DNA of 64,000 bases. It comes from Humulus lupulus. Lineage: Eukaryota > Streptophyta > Magnoliopsida > Rosales > Cannabaceae. Each line of letters starts with the position of its first letter. Within the stretch, counting starts at the first letter, position 1. Of the stretch, positions 56,451-64,000 are shown in pieces. A model generated the notes under the pieces. The model was not told where the DNA came from. It worked only from the letters and a program-made list of their open reading frames with translations, and searched no databases. The stretch lies in assembly GCF_963169125.1 (NCBI RefSeq), contig NC_084800.1, forward strand, positions 145,572,397 to 145,636,396. Direction: 5' to 3'. A program made the translations under genes and the position numbers.

Positions 56451-57684
56451 TAAAGATTACATTTTTAATTATTTTCAAAATATATTTTTAATATCAAAAA
56501 AATTAAAATTATTTTCACCAATTAGGTGCAGCCAAATGGTTGCCACTTAGATTTTTGGAATGACTTAACGACGAGAGACTTATGGCTACACCAAAACAGT
56601 AATAATATGGAGTTTGGCTGCCAAAAATTTATAAATATTTAAGTGTAACAATATAAGTATTTATGCCCTAAATTTTCTTATATATTTATATAAACAACTT
56701 CTATATATATTAATATGAATGTTGTGGTCTGAAATAAATGATATTTATTTGATACATATTTAATACATTAATTTATAAGAAGCTTCCACAGAAATAATCG
56801 ACTAGTTCATATTGGAGTATGCATAATACTAATATTTTTCAAAGTTTTGACGGAGACCTTAGCTAGTCCAGTTTAAAATTGTGCCATAATAATCAACTTG
56901 GCCCTTTAGAGACTTGAATATTTAGGATTGGTGACAAACTTCATTACTGACGAAAACTGTTGCTCTCTGTAGAAATTTTGAAAATGATGGATTTCCTTAG
57001 TTAAAGATCCACGACATTCGTTTAGTCAAGATCGTCCCAATTCATAGATAATGCAATAATTAAATAAAATAAAAAAGTCGTTGTATGTAATATTCTAGTG
57101 TAACCTAAATTAGTGCATAATCAAATGATAACTAAATCATGAGTACTTTCCTTGACAATATACACAATTCCGTTATATGTATAAATATTCTAATCTTCTT
57201 ACACAAAAGAAAAATAAATAAGTGTAATCTCCTTGTAATCACACTCTCATGATTTCAACATGAATAAAAACCAACCTATATTATACATAATATATATATA
57301 TATATATATTCTTGTATTTTCTTCATTATAGGCTTCATAATTCTCTTCAAAGTGGTCAATGTAAGTACAAAACTTGTACACACATGCAGCATTAATCTAG
57401 ACAGAGTGTAGTTGGCTAGACTAAACGTCACTTATTAGGGAGAGATGGATTTAAGGACATTGAATAACAAAAGTACAAATCACGCTTAGAAATGAATAAA
57501 TCTAAGTTATAAGTTAGGTAGAAAAATACACTAATACAACTACAATTTATTCATGCGTGTTATATGACTCCAATTTTCTTCAAACTCGTGAGAAAAGAAC
57601 GAATTTTAGGCGTAGAAAATAATTTACATAGGCATGCACACAAGTCTCTTAATTTTTAGTCTATATGATATAAATATTATATAA
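56451..57684. other. AT-rich intergenic sequence
   Basis: No reading frame, repeat pair or motif I can name, apart from an (AT)n tract at about 57288-57310. It could be unique sequence or an old unrecognised element. Confidence 0.5.
57288..57310. repeat. (AT)n microsatellite
   Basis: About eleven AT units. Confidence 0.9.
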
Positions 57685-59020
57685 GCTAAATAATATTTTG
57701 GAGTCTGTATTGTGCAAAATTTACCGATTGGACTATCTATTTTGTTAAATGACAATTTGGACTTTGTATTTTGCAAAATAGAACAAAATAATACCCTGAA
57801 CATAATTTTGGTCAAATAAATTTTCAATATGACCAAAATACCATTCTTTAGTATATTAATTAATTAAAAAATTGAATTGAAAATCAATAAAATATTAATA
57901 TGATAATTTTTTTTAAATATATTTAATTAAATACAAATAACATAATTTTATTAAACAAACTAAAATATTTTTTGATTAAATCCAATATAAATAAAACTAA
58001 ACCCTAAATCTAATTTCACTAAAATATAAAAGCAAAAAAATATATTAATTTTAAACTCGTTACATACAAAAAAAATCCAGAAACATTATTTGTCAAAAAA
58101 AAAAAACAAACCTCTGAAATGTTCTTCACCCTCCTCTCCTTCTTCTTCCTACTCCAACTTCTTTCTCCTTGTTTTTCACAAAGACGAGATTTGAAGTGCT
58201 CTGTTGTTGCAATTGAGATCTGAGTTTCTGAAGGGTCGACTTCGAGGAGCCTTGTTCCTCCCAACATAGAAGATCCAGGTTTGTGAACGCCCAGGGTCAA
58301 GGAGCTTTGTCCCTGCCACAACTGAGATCTGGTGCACTTGTGTGACTGGTGAGGCCAGATCTAAAGTCCAAGAACTAGCGAGGCCTGAAGTCAATGGGGA
58401 TGTCTGAGTCCAAGGCGCGATGAGGAAATTTTGGGGTGTGATGACTGGCGAAGGTTGTTGATCGGAGGGTGACTCGATCTGGGTTACTTACCAACCGAGA
58501 ATACTAAGTTTTATGTTTCAAGAAGAATAAAAAGAAAAAAGAATAAGTTTATTTTTTTATGTATTGTTGAAATTATTGATTGATTTTTTTATCCGAATTT
58601 GTTTGTAAAAGTGAGTTTGTTTTATTGATGTTGATTATGGACTAGAAGGATGAACTCAAGAACATATTTTTTTGTTTTGATTTTGATGAATTTTGATTAA
58701 TTTTGTTAATGTTATTAGTTAATGATGAGCTTTAGGTTTTAAGTTTAGTGTTTAGGTTTAAATATTTTATATAACTATTTTAAAGTTTTAATTAATTAAA
58801 ATATGATTTTTTTAAATAATTTTTTAAATTTTATATTAATTTTTATTTTATTAAATAAACTTATTTATTAAATTAGAGATATTTTGGTCATATTGAAAAA
58901 TTAGTTAACAAAAATCTGGCCTATGATCTATTTTGTTCAATATTTTACAAAACATGGATCCAAATTGTCGTTTATAAAAGAAAAGCTCCAATGAGTAACT
59001 TTTTGCAAAACACAAAATAT
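57685..59020. mobile_element. TIR element with long inverted arms and GC-richer core
   Basis: The left arm (57690-57845) has GTATTGTGCAAAAT, GACAATTTGGACTTTG and TTTTCAATATGACCAAAAT. The right arm (58870-59015), reversed, has GTGTTTTGCAAAA, GACAATTTGGATCCATG and TTTTTCAATATGACCAAAAT in the same order. Inner AT-rich flanks are also roughly mirrored (TAAACCCTAAATC against TAAACCTAAACAC). The core (58130-58500) is GC-richer with a tandem repeat. No transposase is seen. Probably a non-autonomous, perhaps Mutator-like element; the class is inferred, and target duplications are unclear in the AT-rich flanks. Confidence 0.6.
58216..58330. repeat. About 54-bp degenerate tandem repeat in the TIR element core
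   Basis: Units start near 58216 (AGATCTGAGTTTCTGAA) and 58270 (AGATCCAGGTTTGTGAA), with AGGAGC-TTGT-CCT shared; a partial third starts near 58325. Confidence 0.65.
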
Positions 59021-59170
59021 ATATATATAAAAATATATAATTTTCTTGCTTCCAACGAGCCCTATCCTATATAGACCGGTTCGTTGTGGAAGCGGTGGCC
59101 CACGATGGGTCCTAGTGTGTCGGCTAGGGGGAGTGATGGACAGGGTGGAGTCGCTGTCTTGATCGGCCAT
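58990..59170 (-). CDS. Possible small gene fragment
   Basis: The minus-strand frame from ATG 59170 starts MADQDSDSTLSITPPSRHTR and runs about 48 codons of GC-richer sequence, then enters the AT-rich end of the TIR element as low-complexity residues. The first part looks more like a coding exon than its surroundings, but no family is recognised. It may be a gene fragment or chance. Confidence 0.2.
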
Positions 59171-59478
59171 ATCACCTGTTAGTTGTGTGCATGGTTGTTG
59201 TAAGAATATGCTGTCTCTATTGTGGCAGCATGCAGTTGATCATATTAAATATCTATTATATTCAAAAGAAAAGTCGGTATCCGACGGTACTAAATTAATT
59301 GATGTTTATTAGATTAATTGGCAAAACTTTTGCCCCAATTTATTCTTTCAATAATTGCTTTAGTTATATATAATTCTTCTCCTAGACTTGCTTCACGTAT
59401 TGATTAGGAAAATCCTAAACATCTTAAATATCTACAGTAGAATAAGTCAATTTCAAATATATATATATATATACACAT

Positions 59479-59892
59479 AGGACAATTCTCCTATAGGGGC
59501 TTCACTTTAAGCCGTACCGGTAGGCCTCTCAGTATTCTCGACCTTTGAACAGTTTTCAGCGTGATTTTTTTTATGACTGTGTATATTATAGCTATTTAGA
59601 GCATTAGCGCAATTTTTAGAAAAATCTGAATAGTTTACAGTACTGAAAACTAGGTTCAAACATGTTGTTGCACGAGTGATTAATTTTTTTATGCACGTGA
59701 AAAACAACATGTTTGAACCTTGCTTTCGGTACTGTAAACTATTCGGAATTTTCTGAAAATTTGCAGGATGCTCTAAACAGCTACAATATACGCAGTTATA
59801 AAAAAATCGCGTTGAAAACTGTTCACGAGTCAAAAATAGTAAAGAGTCTCACCAATAAAGCTTAAAGTGAAGCCCTATAAAAAAGTTGTCCT
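59479..59892. mobile_element. Foldback MITE, 414 bp
   Basis: Nearly the whole element is one inverted repeat. Left end AGGACAATTCTCCTATAGGG, then GCTTCACTTTAAGC; right end GCTTAAAGTGAAGCCC through GTTGTCCT. Arms of about 200 bp meet near 59685 (GTTCAAACATGTTGTT against its complement). Flanks ATACACAT and ATATACAT could be an 8-bp duplication with one change, but they lie in AT repeats. No coding capacity. The superfamily is uncertain. Confidence 0.82.
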
Positions 59893-60084
59893 ATATACAT
59901 ATACATACAAACTTAATATTTACAAATATATAACATATTGCCGTACCTGATAGATATAATAATTTTTGTAGATGATTTTTTAAGAAGTTATTAACTAGGA
60001 ATGAGAGAAAGTTGCTCATGCATGCACAGTGAGGACTTTATCCTTATTATACTTGGAACTCAGCCCTTAATTTTCTTTCCGGGA

Positions 60085-60352
60085 TCGTGATTAAATCGCA
60101 CTTATAAATGTCTTATAACAAATTATGAGTATGGGAATTCAATCATATTTACAACCATCACGGGCATTTTGGCGATTCAATCATAGTAATATATGACCTT
60201 AGAAATTATGAGTGCTATGGCGTTTTAATCACTCTTACAAGATTCACATGCACACCTTGACGATTCAATCACACTTACAAATGACATTAGGAATCACAAG
60301 TACTATGGTGATCCAATCACAGATGACAAGCACTATGGTAATTCAATCACTC
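60085..60352. repeat. Degenerate tandem repeat
   Basis: Five or more units of roughly 45-80 bp recur, with ATTCAATCACACTTACAAA, ATGACATTAGGAATCACAAG and TACTATGGTGAT elements in the same order. Unit length varies. Confidence 0.6.
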
Positions 60353-60420
60353 AAGTGTCGTGTGCACCTTCACAGTGTCGAGGGCTCAACAACCGGTGTG
60401 GCAAGTTGTAATCGGCTTAA

Positions 60421-60595
60421 TATTAAGATTTGTTAAATACATAGTAAAGTTGGTTGTGTACAAAAATGTGCAAAAAGCATAATAATTTAACTAAAGTAAA
60501 CATAAGCGGGTTGAATTGCATCACCTATTGAGAGGCGATACATCGCCTGTTTCTTGATAGCCCAAACAGGCGACGCATCACCTGGATGCAGACTA
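60421..60595 (+). mobile_element. Left piece of a split copia C-type LTR
   Basis: Matches the start of the LTR at 19262 (GTTAAATACAT, TGCAAAAA, then CCCAAACAGGCGACGCATCA). Interrupted after GCAGACTA by another copia LTR. Confidence 0.75.
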
Positions 60596-62516
60596 TGTTG
60601 GGAATAGTGCCCTTAATGCATATGTAATGAAAAATGTTTTCATGATATAAATAAACGAAATTTTTTTTTTTTTTTTTGCATATATTGAATGTTTGAATAT
60701 TATTATACAAATATCAAAACAATTCCAAATTCATCAATGTGACATCAATCTTGTACTAGTACGAGAGGATTAAGATTGAGGGAAATGAATTTAAATAGTT
60801 AACAGTTAGCAAAGTTATATGGAATCTTTAGTATAAATGTTATTAGTACAGTTCACTAGTATTATGAATACATGTAATCTAGATTTAGATTACTGAAGTG
60901 GCAAAACATCTTAGTGGAGGTGCTTTATATAATATGTTTATATAGAACTGGACTTGATATGTTATTAATATTTATTTAATGTTGGTTCATCAAAAATTAT
61001 TAATAAAAGATATCAATATATGGTCATATACAAATTGATCTAAATCTTTAAGTTACTATGAACTCATGTTTATATCATTTGAGTCATTTAATTCACTCGT
61101 TATGGTTTGTCAAAATGTTCTGGCTGAAAAGTTTTGTTTTGGGGACTCATTGATGTAGATGGTTGGGGACATAGTATACAGATATGGAATCTATATCTTT
61201 CTTATATGGAATTGAATAATAATTCCCTTAAGGGTTGACTTTTGGAACTAAATGGTTAAAGAGCTCAAATTCAAAATTTAATTTATTAATTAACCATCAA
61301 TGGCACTGAAGGATATTAAGAGATAATTAAAGATGTCGAACGATCAACTTATCCTTGCTTTAATTATGAACAATTAACAGATGATTAAATTGTATGTAGT
61401 GATTATATCAATGGATGTTTTCTTAGAAAGTACTCAGTAAATGAATTGTCTATAATTGCAAGAGTTCAATCTCATATTTTTAGTAGAATAATATTGAGAT
61501 TAATAAATAAGATTATTATATTAAAGAATTTTAATTAATAATCTAAATTTACTGGATCTTGGAATTATAGGTCCACAGGTCTCCTAACCAGCTCTATTAA
61601 CATTGTTCAAGATAAGAGTTGAAACATGGTTAAAATTGTGAAAGGGCATATTTGTAAGAAAATTGTTCTTCGGAAAAATATGTAATTATATGATAATTTA
61701 GATTAATTAATTAAATAATTATTTCTTCATTTTAAATATAATTTTTTAAATTAATTATGTATTATTTATTTAAATGTGAAAGAAAAACTCGATAATTCAA
61801 ATTGGATTTGAATTGATTCAGATATTTATTCAAATCATTAATTATTAAATATAATTAATTTTTCATAAGATTGCTTATCAGTTATTAGATACTTTATGAA
61901 ATATTAATTTTGAATAAAATGAATATTAAATATAATTAATAAATAAAAATTTGTTAAGACATATGCCTTAGAATTGACATGTGTCACACGCCAATCACAG
62001 TGCCCGTGTAACTGAGTGCATGACTCAGTCTTTGGTTGTTTTATTTATTTGAATATTATCTTAATAATTATAATCAATGTTTTAAATTTTATTTCATTCA
62101 TTAATATAAATATTAAGTTATACAAAGTTTATAATAGCTTTTCTCATATTTTTCACAGAGAAAAAAATATATAGTATTAGTTTCTCTAACATGAAAACTT
62201 ATTTTATCAAAGCGTATTCCAAGATCTTATGTATTTAAAACATCTTGCGAATCATAAAAAACACACATAGTTTCTCTACTTGCCCACACACATTTTGAAG
62301 TGTAGAGAACGGTACAAAAGATCTTTGTTTGAGTTTCTACCAAAGCTCTTGGATTAGATGTTTGTTTAATTATACGAGAAGTAAGCAATGACACTTGATA
62401 GGCTTCAACTGGTAGGTTCCTTCTTTTTCGTCTATGTGTGTTTGAATTAATGCATGTATATTAATTGATATGCTCTTTAGAAGTCGTTTTAAATAAACTA
62501 AATTTTTGTTATTCCC
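60596..62516 (+). mobile_element. Copia E LTR inserted in the copia C-type LTR
   Basis: Begins TGTTGGGAATAGTGCCC and resembles the copia D LTR (11900) over most of its length: GTACGAGAGGATTAAGATTG near the start, CACTTGATAGGC near the end. No coding sequence adjoins it, so it is probably a solo LTR. A 16-18 base T run starts near 60661. The right end is set where copia C-type LTR sequence resumes, so it is approximate; no target duplication confirmed. Confidence 0.7.
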
Positions 62517-63090
62517 TGGGCTCACCACCATGCATTCCACTGGGCACCTAGTAATCTATTACCTACAGGCGATGCGTCGTGTGGGCCATCCATATGGATC
62601 TGTACAAATACATGTTTTCACTCCAAAACTCATTTTGAAATACTCTAATCTCATTGGTTAAAAGCAATGACAGTTCGTACATTTGACATTTTTATGAATT
62701 GATTACTCTCCTCTCTCTCCCACTCACGAAGATAACTAGTTTTCTCTAAGATCTTCATCAAGAAAGCTTGACTTGTTTAAATACCAAGGCTTGTTAATCT
62801 CAAACTTATTCCACCATTTTAGTAGCTTCAAGATTTCTCTTATGGGAGGCTAGGAATATAGCTTTTTGGACAATAATTCTAATGTGCCAATCATTTTATT
62901 TCATCTCCATTGATTTATCACATAAAAGCATAAACTAATGATTTTATGTAACTACAATTTCTCTCTACAAAGGTCATATCTTCCTCTTGATTCAAGTTGT
63001 GTTCTTCTTTTATTTTTTATGTGATTATATTGTGTTTAATTCTTTTGAATTACAATATTATTTTTGTGATCATAAGTTATACTCCCAACG
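62517..63090 (+). mobile_element. Right piece of the split copia C-type LTR
   Basis: Resumes LTR similarity with AGGCGATGCGTCG, then GATCTTCATCAAGAAAGC and TTGACTTGTTTAAATACC, ending GATCATAAGTTATACTCCC as in 20040-20060. No gag or pol adjoins either piece, so the host LTR is itself a solo LTR. Confidence 0.75.
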
Positions 63091-63206
63091 ATTAGTAGTA
63101 GACGTGGTAGAGAGTGGGATGTACAAGTTTTTTCGCTAATTTGTTGAGGTCCAAGAGGTTTCTATCGAGCTCGTGATGGGTTGTGGGCCCTAAATATTTA
63201 AGAGAT
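63091..63206. other. Short unassigned spacer
   Basis: No motif recognised. Confidence 0.4.
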
Positions 63207-63352
63207 GTTTACATAAATATGGGAAAAATATATATAGTTTCTAAATTTATGGGAAAAAAAATAATTGTACAAAATATGGTAAGTTTTGGAAAAAAAAGTT
63301 TAAAATATGGTAAATAAATTACCATAAACTTAATTCCCATATTTTCTCTTCT

Positions 63353-63384
63353 CTCCTCACCTCACGATCTCCTCACCTCACGAT
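63353..63384. repeat. Exact 16-bp tandem duplication
   Basis: CTCCTCACCTCACGAT occurs twice in a row. Confidence 0.9.
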
Positions 63385-63517
63385 CTCTCTCTCTTCTCAT
63401 TTCTTTCTTTCTCTTCCCCAATTCAATGGCCATCTCAGATTTTTTCTAGCGATCCTACCTCCGCTGCTGCCTCCTCCTCCGACTCCGACGGCGACGACGA
63501 ACGGCGACGAACTGATT

Positions 63518-63625
63518 TTCTTCTTCTTCTTCTTCTTCTTCTTCTTCTTCTTCTTCTTCTTCTTCTTCTTTCTTTCTTTCTTCTTTTTCTTCGTCTTCTT
63601 TCTTTCTTCTTCTTCTTCTTATTTG
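63518..63625. repeat. (TTC)n-rich microsatellite
   Basis: Long CTT/TTC array interrupted by TTTC units. Confidence 0.92.
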
Positions 63626-63692
63626 GTCTTTTTTATTCTTCTTTTTCTTTCTTCAAATCTAGTTTTCTTCTTTTTTACATCTGATTTTGAAT

Positions 63693-63825
63693 TTCATATT
63701 TGATTTTTCTGGGTTTTTTTTTCTTTCTAAATCTGTTTAAGTAACCAGGTACTTGACTTCATATTTGATTTTTCTTGGTTTTTTTTTTCTAAATCTGTTT
63801 AAGTAACCAGGTACTTGACTTCATA
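63693..63825. repeat. About 62-bp tandem duplication
   Basis: Two near-identical units each contain TTTGATTTTTCT, a T run, AAATCTGTTTAAGTAACCAG and GTACTTGACTTCATA. Confidence 0.85.
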
Positions 63826-64000
63826 GTTGATTTGATTTAAGAAATGTACTTAAGAAAAGTTGACTACTATTATTTAGTGTAGACTATGGTAGTATAAGAA
63901 GCTAGGTAGTTGAATATTGTAGGGTACTTTTAACATATGAAAGCTTAAGTTAGCTAATTAGTCTTTTTGGTTGAAAAGGGCAAAAGTTTTCAACGAGTGA

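Larger units (their letters stand above)
63207..64000 (+). other. Possible Mutator-like end or gene 5' leader, leaving the window
   Basis: Starts with repeats of ATATGGGAAAAA/AAATATGGTAAA type (63215-63325), a pattern seen at ends of plant Mutator-like elements. A CT-rich leader follows, with a 16-bp exact duplication, then a short frame from ATG 63426 (MAISDFF, stop), a GC-rich CTCCGACTCCGACGGCGAC stretch, (CTT)n, and a 60-bp duplication. It looks like a plant gene 5' region, but no coding exon is visible before base 64,000. Confidence 0.35.

Noticed and set aside
58937..59040. Lower part of the MADQDSDS frame as coding
   Set aside because: It is low-complexity AT sequence belonging to the end of the TIR element.
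63426..63450. Short frame MAISDFF as a gene start
   Set aside because: It stops after seven codons; a frameshift or intron would have to be assumed.
1..64000. tRNA, rRNA or organellar insertion
   Set aside because: No cloverleaf with conserved T-arm and no rRNA or plastid gene sequence was recognised by eye; tRNA-like bases are only primer binding sites.

Overview
The window is plant nuclear heterochromatin built almost entirely of decayed, nested LTR retrotransposons. It suggests a dicot-type genome with abundant Tekay/Del-like and Tat-like Ty3/gypsy elements and several Ty1/copia families. Lineage names rest on protein motifs read by eye; no database was searched. I see no convincing host gene, no tRNA or rRNA gene and no CRISPR array. 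Nearly every reading frame carries stops, frameshifts or lost catalytic residues, so the coding entries are called pseudogenes. LTR ends are exact only where the TG...CA termini are quoted.

Layout. 1-10,852: a jumble of Tekay-like pieces (two gag fragments head to head, an LTR fragment, a minus-strand LTR with leader, an integrase tail with 3' LTR, and a second minus-strand LTR facing it). 10,853-13,764: 3' end of a copia element (copia D) and its LTR. 13,765-17,526: 5' LTR, gag and protease of a Tat-like element (Tat-0). 17,527-20,069: truncated copia C with 3' LTR. 20,079-25,265: plus-strand Tat-like element Tat-1, followed by a tandem-repeat-rich 3' region. 27,047-41,193: a complete but dead Tekay-like element, itself holding copia A. 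It lies inside a minus-strand coiled-coil reading frame and is flanked by near-identical 5-bp duplications. 41,199-56,450: a minus-strand Tat element (Tat-2) broken by a solo Tekay-like LTR with a perfect 5-bp target duplication and by copia B, a relative of copia A in the opposite orientation.

56,451-64,000 is less dense. It holds an AT-rich stretch, a roughly 1.3-kb terminal-inverted-repeat element with a GC-richer core, a 414-bp foldback MITE, a degenerate tandem repeat, a copia LTR split by another copia LTR, and the edge of a region that may be a Mutator-like element or gene 5' leader running off the window.

How the parts relate. The nesting gives relative ages: Tat-2 is older than copia B, the solo LTR and the Tekay-like element, and that element is older than copia A. 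No element in the window can move on its own. Several catalytic codons are lost by G-to-A changes, as expected for long-methylated repeats. Possibly new observations: palindrome-rich boxes at a fixed place in all six long Tekay-like LTRs, conserved splice-donor-like sites in those LTRs, tandem repeats in a Tat 3' region, and the TIR element with its repeated core.
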